DNA of 64,000 nt from Thioalkalicoccus limnaeus (GTDB lineage: Bacteria > Pseudomonadota > Gammaproteobacteria > Chromatiales > Chromatiaceae), in contig NZ_JBDKXB010000005.1 in NCBI RefSeq assembly GCF_041197575.1, forward strand, positions 1-64,000, in the 5' to 3' direction. Shown one piece after another: positions 29,058-37,967 of the stretch; position 1 is the first letter of the stretch, and the number at the start of each line of letters is the position of its first letter. The position numbers and the translations under genes were made by a program. Below the pieces are notes generated by a model, which was not told the DNA's origin, did not search any database, and saw nothing but the letters and a program-made list of their open reading frames with translations.

Positions 29058-29084
29058 TAAAGAATCGGCCATAGCGAACGATAA
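29058..29084 (+). promoter_or_regulatory. Candidate sigma-28 (FliA) promoter upstream of flgK
   Basis: TAAAGAAT, 11 bases, AACGATAA; 12 of 16 positions match the consensus TAAAGTTT-N11-GCCGATAA. It lies about 435 bases before flgK in the 502-base flgJ-flgK interval, so the leader would contain the REP cluster at 29184-29292. No coding gene was found in this interval. Confidence 0.5.
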
Positions 29085-29183
29085 AGAGGTCGTGGCGCTG
29101 ACCTTGGCGAGGCAAGGCCACGGAAGAAGGGTGAGCGCGGCGATGTCGCGTTCCGGCGCGCATCGAGCGCGATCCCCGGGACA

Positions 29184-29292
29184 GTAGGTGCGGCTTCAGC
29201 CGCATGATGACCACGGCCTTGGCTGCTTGGGCGAATTGTGTTGCGGCTGAAGCCGTACCTACACCGAGCCTGGCGGTTGAAGCCCCACCTAC
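29184..29292. repeat. REP-like cluster upstream of flgK
   Basis: Three units: GTAGGTGCGGCTTCAGCCGC forward at 29184, its reverse-oriented relative at 29241-29262 (GCGGCTGAAGCCGTACCTAC), and a third diverged reverse unit at 29271-29292. The head-to-head arrangement resembles a BIME. The same unit recurs upstream of fliJ. Confidence 0.8.
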
Positions 29293-29519
29293 GGCGCTCT
29301 TCATGGCGGCGTGAGCCGCCGCTTGGGGCAGCATGTCACTGGGCCGCTGATCGGTTTGCGCTGGAGGCGGGCGGCTGGAAGCTGGCTGCGCGACGCAGGT
29401 GGTACTCCATCTTGCGGGAGTTGCCCGATCTTGGACCACCCAAGTCACGCGCAATCCCGTCTGTGCCGGATGATCGAACGAACGGCCCGGCAAGACCGGG
29501 TGGAGCGAGGAACCTAGCC

Positions 29520-31472
29520 ATGGGCGTCAATCTGATCCAAACGGGGCTGTCGGGGCTCAACGCAGCCAGGTCCGGGCTTGCCACGACGTCGCACAATATC
29601 GCGAATGCCGCGACACCCGGATACAGTCGCCAGCGGGTGTTCCAGACGGCCGCCACCCCGATCCACGCCGGGCCTGGTTTCGTCGGGACCGGGACCCGCG
29701 CGGTCGACATCCAACGCAGCTACGACCAATTCTTGACCCGAGAGCTCCAGTTGGAGACCGCGGCCGCCGCGCAGTTGCGCACCCATCATACGCAAGCCGC
29801 CCGGCTCGATGCCTTGCTCAGCAATTCGGCGACCTCGCTGACGCCGGTGCTGCAAGGCTTCTTCGATGCCGTGCACCAGGCCGCGGCGGAGCCGGCTTCC
29901 GGCGCGGCCCGGCAGCTGCTGCTCGAGCAGATGGATCGGGTGACCGAGCGCTTCTCGCTGATGGATCAGCGCCTTCAGCAGACACGTGCCGGCGTGGTCG
30001 GCGATATCCGCTCCCATGTCGATCGGATCAATACGCTGAGCGCCGAGGTCGCGCGACTCAACCGCGGGGTGGCCGAGGCGCGTGGTAGCGGCAGCGCGCC
30101 CAATGATCTCCTCGATCGGCGCGACGAACTGGTGCGCCAGCTCGCCGAGCACGCCGGTGTGACGCCGCTGATCCAGGGTGACGGCACCCTCAATCTCTTC
30201 ATCGGCAACGGTGTGCCCTTGGTGGTCGGCAGCGAGACCATGCCGCTGGCCGTCGGGGTGAGCTCGCGGGATCCGTCGGCGACCGGTCTCTTCTCGGTCG
30301 GCCATGGTGGCACGCGTGTCGAGGTCACGGGTCAAGTCCAGGGCGGTGCACTTGGCGGCCTGATCGACTTCGAACGCGGCCTGCTAGCCGATGCCGAACG
30401 GCAACTCGGGCTGTTCGCGCTGGGACTCGCCGACGCGGCGAACGCCCAGCATCGGCTTGGCATGGACCCGGTTGGCCGACTCGGCGGGGATCTCTTCACC
30501 AATGTCAACTCCCCGGCGCTCCAGGTCGCGCGGGCCATTGGCCAGGCCGACAACCAGGGCAATGCGTGGCTCGAGGTGCGGATCGATCAGGTCGGCACGC
30601 TGAACGGCAGCGACTATCGGTTGACCTACGACGGGGACGAGGGCGGCTACCGGCTGATCCGCGCCCGAGACAACCAGATTGTCGACACCTTCGCGGATCT
30701 GCCGCATAGCGTTGCCAGCGAGGGCTTCACGATCAGGCTCGCCGCCGGGGCCATGGACGCCGGCGACAGCTTCTGGATTCGCCCGGCGGCCGGGGCGGCG
30801 GGCGCGTTGCGCCGGGTCGCGGCGGATGCGTCCTCGTTGGCGCTGGCCGCGCCGGTCCGTGCCGACCCCGTTGGCGGCAACATCGGCGAGGCGCGCATCG
30901 GCCCGGTCACGGTCAGCGCGCTGAGCGGCACCGCGCTGACCGGGGCCATCACCTTGACCTACGACGCGGCGAACGCGCGCTTCGCGGTCACGGACCCGCC
31001 AGGCGGGACCTTGGCCTACAGCCCGGACAGCGACAGCGGTGCGACCTTGAACCTGGCGGTTCCGGGCTTCGGCGAGCTAGCCTTCACGATGACCGGGGCC
31101 CCGGCCGATGCGGATCGCTTCGTGCTCGCCGGCAACGCACAGGGCGTGGGTGACAATCGCAATGCCCTGGCCCTGGCGGCGCAGCTGCAAGAGACGCCAC
31201 TGTTGTTTGGCGGCTCGGCAACCCTGACGGAAGGCTACGAACGGTTGGTCACCGAGGTCGGGGGGCGCACCCAAGGGCTCGGCTTCGCGGCCGAGACCCA
31301 GGAGAAGCTGGTGCGATGGGCGCAGGATGCGCGCGAGGCCCTGTCCGGGGTCAACCTCGACGAGGAGGCGGCCGACCTGCTGCGCCTCCAGCAGGCCTAC
31401 GAGGCCTCGGCCCGTGTCATCGCCGTCTCCAACGATCTGTTCCAGACCCTGCTCGGTGCTCTACGAGGTTAG
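29520..31472 (+). CDS. flgK: Hook-filament junction protein FlgK (HAP1)
   Basis: 650 residues. N-terminal D0: LIQTGLSGLNAARSGLATTSHNIANAATPGYSRQ; C-terminal helix LDEEAADLLRLQQAYEASARVIAVSNDLFQTLL. The long central variable part explains the length. First hook-associated protein, linking FlgE to filament with FlgL; exported with chaperone FlgN, encoded at 62218. The ATG at 29520 has GAGG 9 bases upstream. Confidence 0.95.
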   Translation: MGVNLIQTGLSGLNAARSGLATTSHNIANAATPGYSRQRVFQTAATPIHAGPGFVGTGTRAVDIQRSYDQFLTRELQLETAAAAQLRTHHTQAARLDALLSNSATSLTPVLQGFFDAVHQAAAEPASGAARQLLLEQMDRVTERFSLMDQRLQQTRAGVVGDIRSHVDRINTLSAEVARLNRGVAEARGSGSAPNDLLDRRDELVRQLAEHAGVTPLIQGDGTLNLFIGNGVPLVVGSETMPLAVGVSSRDPSATGLFSVGHGGTRVEVTGQVQGGALGGLIDFERGLLADAERQLGLFALGLADAANAQHRLGMDPVGRLGGDLFTNVNSPALQVARAIGQADNQGNAWLEVRIDQVGTLNGSDYRLTYDGDEGGYRLIRARDNQIVDTFADLPHSVASEGFTIRLAAGAMDAGDSFWIRPAAGAAGALRRVAADASSLALAAPVRADPVGGNIGEARIGPVTVSALSGTALTGAITLTYDAANARFAVTDPPGGTLAYSPDSDSGATLNLAVPGFGELAFTMTGAPADADRFVLAGNAQGVGDNRNALALAAQLQETPLLFGGSATLTEGYERLVTEVGGRTQGLGFAAETQEKLVRWAQDAREALSGVNLDEEAADLLRLQQAYEASARVIAVSNDLFQTLLGALRG

Positions 31473-31475
31473 GCC

Positions 31476-32687
31476 ATGCGCATCTCCACGCAACAGTTTC
31501 ACCAACGCGCCGTCGATATGCTCCATGAGCAGCAGACGCGGCTGGTCCAGACCCAGCGCCAGCTCGCGACCGGCCGGCGTTTCGAGGTGGCCGCCGAGGA
31601 TCCGCTCGCGGCCGGTCAGGCGCTGCGCCTGACGCGCGAGGTCGCGACGACCGAGCAGTACCAGGCCAACGCGAACGCGGTTCGTCTGCGTCAGGAGCTG
31701 CAGGAGGCCGCGCTCGGCCAGGTCACCGAGGTGCTGCACCAGGCCCGCGAGCTGCTGGTTCAGGCCCATGGCGCTGCGTCGTTCAACGCCAACGAACGGC
31801 ACGCCTTCGCACAGCGCCTCGAGCAGCATCTGACGAGCCTGGTCGGGTTCGCCAACGCCCGTGATGGTGGTGGCGAATACTTGTTTGCCGGTGACCAGAG
31901 CGGCACCCGGCCCTTCTCCGACGCCGGCCAGGGTCAGGTCGTCTACCAGGGTGACTTGGGTCAGCGGCACATCCCGATCGGCCCCGGTGTCAGCGCCGCG
32001 ATGACCGCGTCCGGTGCCGAAGTCTTCGGGGGCGTCCGCGAGGGCAATGGGCGGTTCGTGACTGCCGCGGATCCGAGCAACACGGGCAGCGGCGCGATCT
32101 CGATCGGGCAGGCGCGCGGGGACTGGACCTCCGGTGCCTACCGGCTGACCATTGTCCAGCCGGCCCCCGCCCGGCCGCCGACCTACGAGGTGCACGATGC
32201 CGACGACAATCTGGTCGCCGCTGGTGACTACGTCAGTGGTGCCCCGATCCGGTTCCAGGGTGCCGAGGTCGCGGTGACCGGCAGCCCGGCGCATGGCGAC
32301 ACCTTCCAGATCACGCCGGCCGGCCAGCGCGACCTGTTCTCGATCCTGCGCGGGGCCGCGCAGGCCCTGACCGAGGCCGGCGAGGTTCCGGCCGGTCGCG
32401 CGCGGCTGCAAGTCGGGCTGAATCGCGGTCTGGCCGAGCTGGATGCGGCGCTCGACCATGTCCTCTCGCAACGCGCCCAGATCGGCGCGCGGCTGGACCA
32501 GATCGACCGTCAGACCGATGCCAACGAGGCCTTCCGCCTGGTCGCGACCGAGGCCTTGTCGGAGGTCCAGGACCTGAATTACGCCGAGGCCGCGATGCGC
32601 CTGCAGACCGGGATGCTGGCCCTGGAGGCCGCGCAGCGCTCCTACGTCAGCATTCAAGATCTGTCGCTGTTCCGTTTCCTGCGTTAG
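31476..32687 (+). CDS. flgL: Hook-filament junction protein FlgL (HAP3)
   Basis: 403 residues. N-terminal RISTQQFHQRAVDMLHEQQTRLVQTQ and GRRFEVAAEDPLAAGQALRL, and flagellin-like C-terminus LNYAEAAMRLQTGMLALEAAQRSYVSIQDLSLF. Second hook-associated protein; starts 3 bases after flgK. No gene is intact in the 833 bases that follow it. Confidence 0.95.
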   Translation: MRISTQQFHQRAVDMLHEQQTRLVQTQRQLATGRRFEVAAEDPLAAGQALRLTREVATTEQYQANANAVRLRQELQEAALGQVTEVLHQARELLVQAHGAASFNANERHAFAQRLEQHLTSLVGFANARDGGGEYLFAGDQSGTRPFSDAGQGQVVYQGDLGQRHIPIGPGVSAAMTASGAEVFGGVREGNGRFVTAADPSNTGSGAISIGQARGDWTSGAYRLTIVQPAPARPPTYEVHDADDNLVAAGDYVSGAPIRFQGAEVAVTGSPAHGDTFQITPAGQRDLFSILRGAAQALTEAGEVPAGRARLQVGLNRGLAELDAALDHVLSQRAQIGARLDQIDRQTDANEAFRLVATEALSEVQDLNYAEAAMRLQTGMLALEAAQRSYVSIQDLSLFRFLR

Positions 32688-32788
32688 GCCGTCGAGGAAT
32701 CGCTTGGCCGTCTCCAACGACTTTTGCAACCCCCGATAAGGCTTGCCAGGAGCCCCGGTCGCGTTGACGAGCCGGGTCGGCGCAGGCG

Positions 32789-32957
32789 ATGCTCGACGCC
32801 ACGCCGAGCCTGAAACACCAGATCCCGGAGCTCTTCGGCAAGGCGTGGCAACAGGCACGAGGGGCCGCGCGAAAATCATTCGAGATCCATGGTGAGTCGG
32901 TGCGTGTGCCAGACACCTGTCCGTATTCGATCGATCAGGTCCTCGATCCCGACGACG
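32789..32957 (+). pseudogene. C-terminal remnant of a DUF29-family gene
   Basis: Encodes SLKHQIPELFGKAWQQARG and PDTCPYSIDQVLDPDD, matching the C-terminal half of DUF29 proteins as I know them (IPE-x-W-x-x-AR ... CP-x-x-x-x-Q-LDPD). No N-terminal half or start context precedes it, and the tail runs into unrelated sequence. Lies in the flgL-fliC gap (32688-33520). Confidence 0.55.
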
Positions 32958-33014
32958 TCCTAGCCCCGCCGCAGGTTGCAAGCCCTCGAGAAAGCATCGA
33001 ATGCTTGGCGATGT

Positions 33015-33100
33015 TACCGGGCGGTGGTCAGTGTGCCGATGTATCCGCTCCTAACGGACGACGCAGCGAACGAGGCCATCCGCGCCTGTCGAAGGCCGTG
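33015..33100 (+). pseudogene. Possible C-terminal scrap of a DegT/DnrJ-type aminotransferase
   Basis: About 28 codons reading YRAVVSVPMYPLLTDD then EAIRACRRP and stop. Sugar aminotransferases such as PseC end with a similar SLP-x-(F/Y)P-x-(L/M)TD block followed by a helix. Very short, so weak. The rest of 33107-33380 contains nothing I can identify. Confidence 0.3.
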
Positions 33101-33380
33101 AGCTGATCGACAGCCCGGCCGTCGCGTTCGGGATGGATCTTCGCCGCGCGGACGTCCCGGTTCCACGCACTGCCTTCACCCGTGGTCGGCATTCGCCCGA
33201 CAAGACCATGCCCTCGTTTCGACTGCGCCCCACCAGACCCAGCGGCCAATCCTTCGGTCGCGCCTCTCGCGCCTCGGCCGGATTCAGGCCGCGGGCCGTT
33301 GCAGATCAGCGAAACCACGTGCGGCGGATCGTTCTGTGACGGGCGTCACCTTTTCACGCCGCGGATCCGGTCACCGCGGT

Positions 33381-33407
33381 TAAAGCTTTGCCGGTGGACG
33401 CCGATAA
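33381..33407 (+). promoter_or_regulatory. Sigma-28 (FliA) promoter of fliC
   Basis: TAAAGCTT, exactly 11 bases, GCCGATAA; 15 of 16 positions match the FliA consensus. About 113 bases before the fliC ATG, giving a leader of roughly 100 bases. Confidence 0.9.
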
Positions 33408-33520
33408 GGCCAGTGACGGCGCTCGGTACCTCGGCGCCGGATGACGCGCAGTCCCGATAGCGACCTCCGCCGGCCACCGCCACGGAGGGTCCAAGATCCC
33501 AACAAACGGAGGTTATTCGA

Positions 33521-34987
33521 ATGTCCAGTGTCATCAACACCAACGTCATGTCGCTGAATGCCCAGCGCAACATGCTCAAATCCTCCGGCGACATGGCGAC
33601 GACGATGCAGCGCCTGTCGACCGGCCTGCGCATCAACAGTGCCAAGGACGACGCCGCGGGCCTCGCGATCTCGGAGCGGATGACCGGTCAGATCCGCGGC
33701 ATGAACCAGGCGGTGCGCAACGCCAACGATGGTATATCGCTGATGCAGACCGCCGAGGGCGCGCTGCAAGAGGTCACGAACAACCTGCAACGGATCCGCG
33801 AGTTGGCGGTGCAGGCGGCCAACTCCTCCAACAGCAGCACGGATCGCGCCGCCCTGCAGGCCGAGGTCTCGCAGCTCGCCGCGGAGATCGATCGCGTGGC
33901 CGGGCAGACGAACTTCAACGGCACTCAGCTGCTTGACGGCAGTTTCTCGAGCCAGAGCTTCCAGGTCGGCGCGAACGCCGGCGAGGCCATCAACGTCAAG
34001 TCGATCGTCGATAGTCGGACCGCATCGCTGGGCTCGCATACCCTGACCGCCGAGGGCACCATCACCGGCAAAGTGGTTGCCGGGGCCGCCAACGGTATCA
34101 CCGCGGTGGCGAGCACTGACAATTTCACGATCAAGACCGACGCCGGCACGACCAGCGCAATCACCTATGCGGCCGATGCGAGTGCGAAGGACATCGCGGC
34201 GGCGATCAACTCCGCGGCGAGCGGCATCGGCGTCACGGCTACCGCGACCAACAGCACGACCCTGAGCGGCCTAAACGGCATCGGCAATGGGGACGGCACC
34301 GTGTCTTTCACGTTGAACGGCCAGGCCGTCTCGGCTGTCCTGACCGATCAGAACGATCTGTCCAGTCTGGTTTCGGCGATCAATGGCGTATCCGGCACGA
34401 CCGGGGTGACCGCGGCCTTCTCGAGCACCGACTCCAAGGCCTCGATCAGCTTGACCACCACCGACGGCCGCAACATCGCGCTTGGCGCCTTCGCGGTGGA
34501 CGGCGCATCAGAGCAAAGCATCAGCTTCGGTGGGACGACCTTGACCGAAGGCGGTGCGGTCGCCGCGGTGCAGACGGGGATCGTCTCGCTGTCGAGCTCC
34601 AAGGGCGCGATCTCCACGGCCAACGCGAACGCCCAGGTGTTCGCGGGTGCGGGCGTGAACAATTCGAGCTTCGCCTCGCTCGCCGCGGTCGACATCTCGA
34701 CGTCGGCCAACGCCTCCTCGGCCTTGGCCACGCTCGATGCCGCGCTGCAGCAGATCAACACCGGCCGCGCGGACCTGGGTGCCATCCAGAATCGCTTCGA
34801 GTCGGTGGTGTCGAGCCTGCAGATCACCTCCGAAAACCTCTCGGCCTCGCGTAGCCGCATCCAGGATGCCGATTTCGCGGCCGAGACGGCCAACCTGACC
34901 CGCGCCCAGATCCTGCAGCAGGCCGGTGTGGCGATGCTCTCGCAGGCGAACCAGGCGCCGCAGACCGTGCTGTCGCTGCTGCGCTGA
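33521..34987 (+). CDS. fliC: Flagellin FliC
   Basis: 488 residues. Conserved N-terminal domain VINTNVMSLNAQRN through LRINSAKDDAAGLAISERM, and C-terminal domain NRFESVVSSLQITSEN through QQAGVAMLSQANQAPQTVLSLLR. The central region (about 180-380) has Thr/Ser/Ala-rich flagellin_IN-like repeats. Filament subunit, secreted with chaperone FliS. GGAGG lies 8 bases before the ATG and a near-perfect sigma-28 promoter is upstream. Only one flagellin is encoded in this window. Confidence 0.97.
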   Translation: MSSVINTNVMSLNAQRNMLKSSGDMATTMQRLSTGLRINSAKDDAAGLAISERMTGQIRGMNQAVRNANDGISLMQTAEGALQEVTNNLQRIRELAVQAANSSNSSTDRAALQAEVSQLAAEIDRVAGQTNFNGTQLLDGSFSSQSFQVGANAGEAINVKSIVDSRTASLGSHTLTAEGTITGKVVAGAANGITAVASTDNFTIKTDAGTTSAITYAADASAKDIAAAINSAASGIGVTATATNSTTLSGLNGIGNGDGTVSFTLNGQAVSAVLTDQNDLSSLVSAINGVSGTTGVTAAFSSTDSKASISLTTTDGRNIALGAFAVDGASEQSISFGGTTLTEGGAVAAVQTGIVSLSSSKGAISTANANAQVFAGAGVNNSSFASLAAVDISTSANASSALATLDAALQQINTGRADLGAIQNRFESVVSSLQITSENLSASRSRIQDADFAAETANLTRAQILQQAGVAMLSQANQAPQTVLSLLR

Positions 34988-35037
34988 TCGGGTCGGTGAG
35001 GCGGCCGAGGTGATTCCACCGCGGCCGCGTGGGCCTT

Positions 35038-35087
35038 GACCGCCTGTTCTGGCCGAGCCATGGATGGCTCGGCCGTGCGAGGCGGTC
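35038..35087. terminator. Long inverted repeat downstream of fliC, likely terminator
   Basis: GACCGCCT pairs with AGGCGGTC outside, and GGCCGAGCCAT pairs perfectly with ATGGCTCGGCC inside, with a 2-base loop. No T run follows, so it is probably a factor-dependent terminator or a 3' stabiliser of the abundant fliC mRNA. Confidence 0.55.
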
Positions 35088-35197
35088 GAGGGCTCGGCAA
35101 CCGGAGTCTGTCGGAGGGCGCGGGATGCGATGAACGCATCGCTGGCATCTGGGGGCGCACTGGATCGGCAGCTCCAGCGTGATTGGAGGGCAAGACC

Positions 35198-35623
35198 ATG
35201 ATCATAGGTGACAGTATCCTTCAGGCGACCAGCCGGCCCCTGAATTTTTCGGACGCGGCCGAGCGCACCGCGGGGGCGGGCCGGGATGGTGCCGAGCGGG
35301 TCGGTTCGGGCCGCGTCGCCGATGCGACCCTCGCGGGGACCCCGCGCGAGCCTGCCCCCTTGACCGCACCGGTGGCGTTCGACGATCCGATGGCCGAGGC
35401 GCTGCTCGATCGGCTGAATCAACACCTGAAACTGGAGCAGCGCGCGGTGCGTTTCTCGACCGATCAGGACTCCGGACGGCTGGTGATCAAGGTGACCGAC
35501 ACCGAGACCGATGAGCTGATCCGCCAGATCCCGCCCGAACGGACCCTCGAGCTGCTGCGTCATCTGGCCGACGGCCCGCCCGACCTGGAGCAGGCCGGGT
35601 TGCTGGTGCGCGAGACCGTGTGA
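35198..35623 (+). CDS. flaG: FlaG-family flagellar protein
   Basis: 141 residues. Disordered N-terminal third, then the FlaG domain: ALLDRLNQHLKLEQRAVRFSTD, SGRLVIKVTDTETDELIRQIPPE, ELLRHLAD. FlaG proteins sit between fliC and fliD in polar-flagellated proteobacteria and influence filament length; the mechanism is not settled. GGAGGG lies 7 bases before the ATG. Confidence 0.9.
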   Translation: MIIGDSILQATSRPLNFSDAAERTAGAGRDGAERVGSGRVADATLAGTPREPAPLTAPVAFDDPMAEALLDRLNQHLKLEQRAVRFSTDQDSGRLVIKVTDTETDELIRQIPPERTLELLRHLADGPPDLEQAGLLVRETV

Positions 35624-35639
35624 CGGCCTGGAAATTGCC
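35623..35639 (+). promoter_or_regulatory. Candidate sigma-54 promoter of fliDST
   Basis: ACGGCCTGGAAATTGCC with GG and GC 10 bases apart and a consensus TTGC at -12; starts at the flaG stop codon, about 45 bases before fliD. In Pseudomonas aeruginosa fliD is also FleQ/sigma-54 dependent. Confidence 0.5.
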
Positions 35640-35681
35640 TAATGCCTCTCGATGTAGGCAACAGGTGACCTGGAGGTCAAG

Positions 35682-37076
35682 ATGGCAACGATCACGGCAA
35701 TGGGGATGGGGTCCGGACTCGACATCGCGGGCCTGGTCTCGCAGTTGGTCAAGGCCGAGGGCGGGCCGGTCACGCAACGACTGGACCGGCAGCAGCGACA
35801 GGCCTCGGCCGAGCTGTCGGCGCTGGGTTCGCTGAAGTCGGCGCTGGCGTCGCTGCAGACCAGCCTGAAGGGCCTGGCCGATGCGAACGGCGCCCGGCCG
35901 ATGTCGGCCTCGTCGAGTCACGAAGCCTTGTTCAGCGCCGTCGCCGATGGCCAGGCGGTCGGTGGCCAGTATCAGCTCGAGATCGTGCGCCTGGCCCAGC
36001 GTCATAAACTCGGCACCGAGCTCATCGACAAGGGCCAGACCTTCGGCGGTGCGGCCGGCGATCAGCTGACCATCGCGACCGGCGGTGCCGAGTTCACATT
36101 GGATCTGGCGACGGCCAAGACGCTCGCCGAGATCCGTGATGCGATCAATCGGGCCGCCGACAATCCGGGCGTGACGGCGTCGCTGCTGCGGGTCGACGCA
36201 GACAACGAGATCCTGGTGCTCAGCGCGGCCGACACCGGGCAGGCGAACGCGGTCACGGTGACCGAGACCTTCGCCGGTGGTCCTTCGTTGGGCCTGACCA
36301 CGGCCAATCGCGATGCGGCCGGGAAACCCTTGACCGATCTCGCCGAGCTCGATGCCCTGATCCGGATCGACGGGATCGAGATCGCGCGCACCGGCAACCA
36401 GCTCGCGGATGTCCTCGATGGGGTCAGGATCGAGCTCGGCCAGGCCGAGCCCGGGACCCTGGCGGCCCTCGAGGTGGTGCCGGATCACCAGGCCGATGTG
36501 GCGGCGATCAAGGGCTTCGTCGACCAGTACAACGCGCTGATGGATACGTTGGGCCGGCTCGCCGGCTTCCGAGGGGTCGGTGCCGAACAGCCGCCACTGT
36601 ACGGCGATGCCGCGGCGCGCGGGCTCGGCAGCCGGCTGCGCACGGAATTGAGCCGCTCCGCGGATGGATCTCCGTTCGGCCAGTCCGGGTTGGCCGAGAT
36701 CGGCATCCAACTGGGTTCGGACGGCAAGCTGACGCTCGATGCCGGGAAGCTGGAGTCGGCCCTCGCGGCCGATCGGGATGGCGTGAGCCGGGTGTTCGGG
36801 TCCGAAGAGGGGTTGGCCACCAGGCTGGGCGCCCTGCTCGAGGCGCACCTGCAACGCGGCGGTATCCTGGACACGCGGACCGATGGACTCAAAGGGCGGC
36901 TCGATCGAATCGCGGGCGCCCGGGAGGCGCTGGAGCGACGGCTCGAGGTCATCGAGACCCGGTATCGCCAGCAATTCCTCGCGATGGACGTCTTGGTGGG
37001 CCGGCTCCAGAACACAAGCAGCTTTCTGTCCCAGCAGCTGACCGCCCTCAATTCAATCCACCAGCAAGCCAGGTAG
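35682..37076 (+). CDS. fliD: Filament cap protein FliD (HAP2)
   Basis: 464 residues. N-terminus GMGSGLDIAGLVSQLVKAEG is the FliD signature; C-terminal coiled segment LDRIAGAREALERRLEVIETRYRQQFLAMDVLVGRLQN is also typical. Pentameric cap promoting flagellin polymerisation at the tip. Preceded by GGAGGTCAAG. It heads a fliDST group. Confidence 0.95.
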   Translation: MATITAMGMGSGLDIAGLVSQLVKAEGGPVTQRLDRQQRQASAELSALGSLKSALASLQTSLKGLADANGARPMSASSSHEALFSAVADGQAVGGQYQLEIVRLAQRHKLGTELIDKGQTFGGAAGDQLTIATGGAEFTLDLATAKTLAEIRDAINRAADNPGVTASLLRVDADNEILVLSAADTGQANAVTVTETFAGGPSLGLTTANRDAAGKPLTDLAELDALIRIDGIEIARTGNQLADVLDGVRIELGQAEPGTLAALEVVPDHQADVAAIKGFVDQYNALMDTLGRLAGFRGVGAEQPPLYGDAAARGLGSRLRTELSRSADGSPFGQSGLAEIGIQLGSDGKLTLDAGKLESALAADRDGVSRVFGSEEGLATRLGALLEAHLQRGGILDTRTDGLKGRLDRIAGAREALERRLEVIETRYRQQFLAMDVLVGRLQNTSSFLSQQLTALNSIHQQAR

Positions 37077-37141
37077 CTGCGAGCCGCGACCGCCGAGCAG
37101 CTCGGCTCACCGCAACCAAATAGCGAAGGGGTAACGACAGC

Positions 37142-37576
37142 ATGAACGCTTTGTCCGCTCTGAAGACCTACCGCGAAGTCGGCGTTCAAAGCGCCATCCA
37201 GGACGCGAGCCCGCACCAGCTCGTGCAGATGCTGATGAGCGGCGCCATCGACCGGATGACGGCCGCGATCGGACACATGCAACGCGGCGAGATTGCCGAC
37301 AAGGGCCGCCTGATCGGCGCGGCGGTTGCGATCGTCGAGACGCTGCGCGGCGGCCTGAATCGAGACGTCGGCGGGGAGCTTGCCGCGAACCTGGATAGCC
37401 TGTACGACTATATGGCCCGGCGGCTCTTCACGGCCAATCTCAGGAACGACAGCGCGGCGCTCGTCGAGGTCATCTCGCTGATGAAACAGATTCGCGAGGC
37501 CTGGGAGGCGATCCCCCAGCCGCAACGGCAGGTCGACGGCCGCTCCGGTCCAGGGCTGGCGCTGCCGCGGTCCTGA
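37142..37576 (+). CDS. fliS: Flagellin export chaperone FliS
   Basis: 144 residues, all-helical. YREVGVQSAIQDASPHQLVQMLMSGAIDRM and VETLRGGLNRDVGGELAANLDSLYDYMARRL are FliS hallmarks. Binds the C-terminus of FliC in the cytoplasm to prevent premature assembly. 65 bases after fliD. Confidence 0.95.
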   Translation: MNALSALKTYREVGVQSAIQDASPHQLVQMLMSGAIDRMTAAIGHMQRGEIADKGRLIGAAVAIVETLRGGLNRDVGGELAANLDSLYDYMARRLFTANLRNDSAALVEVISLMKQIREAWEAIPQPQRQVDGRSGPGLALPRS

Positions 37577-37598
37577 GCAAGCTAAGGAGGTGATCGAC

Positions 37599-37937
37599 GT
37601 GAACCGTCTATCTCTGGTGGACACGACCCGGCCCGTCGAGTGGGATGGGATCCTCGCGGACACACGCGCAATGCTCGAGGCGGCCCAGGCCGGTGACTGG
37701 GAGCGGGTGATGCGGCTCGAGCGGGAGCGCCAGCCGCGGATCGAACGGTTCTTCGCCGCCGAGCCCGGACCGCACGAGACGACGTGGGTGCGACGGGGCA
37801 TCGAGGAGATCCTGGTGTCCGATGAAGCCGTGCTGACCCTGTGCCAGGCCGGCCGGAGTGCCGCCTCATCGAAGATCCTCGATCTGCGCCACAAGGCGGC
37901 GGCAAACCGGGTCTACGAACGCACGGCGGCGGTTTGA
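37599..37937 (+). CDS. fliT: FliT-like flagellar protein
   Basis: 112 residues, helical and charged (WDGILADTRAMLEAAQAGDWERVMRLERERQPRIERFF), occupying the fliT position after fliS; sequence in this family is poorly conserved, so the name rests partly on context. The GTG at 37599 was chosen because AAGGAGG (37584-37590) lies 8 bases upstream; an in-frame GTG at 37590 would overlap that site. Confidence 0.75.
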   Translation: MNRLSLVDTTRPVEWDGILADTRAMLEAAQAGDWERVMRLERERQPRIERFFAAEPGPHETTWVRRGIEEILVSDEAVLTLCQAGRSAASSKILDLRHKAAANRVYERTAAV

Positions 37938-37941
37938 CGTC

Positions 37942-37967
37942 GGCCCGCCCCGGTGACGGGGCGGGCC
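37942..37967 (+). terminator. GC-rich hairpin after fliT, likely terminator
   Basis: GGCCCGCCCC pairs perfectly with GGGGCGGGCC around a 6-base loop, 4 bases after the fliT stop. A mixed pyrimidine stretch rather than a pure T run follows. Confidence 0.6.

Noticed and set aside
29184..29292. Possible CRISPR-like array of three related units
   Set aside because: Units are inverted relative to each other, short and irregularly spaced; they fit REP/BIME elements, not CRISPR repeats with uniform spacers.
33028..33318. Minus-strand frame in the flgL-fliC gap
   Set aside because: No recognisable domain, no Shine-Dalgarno, and composition typical of antisense frames.
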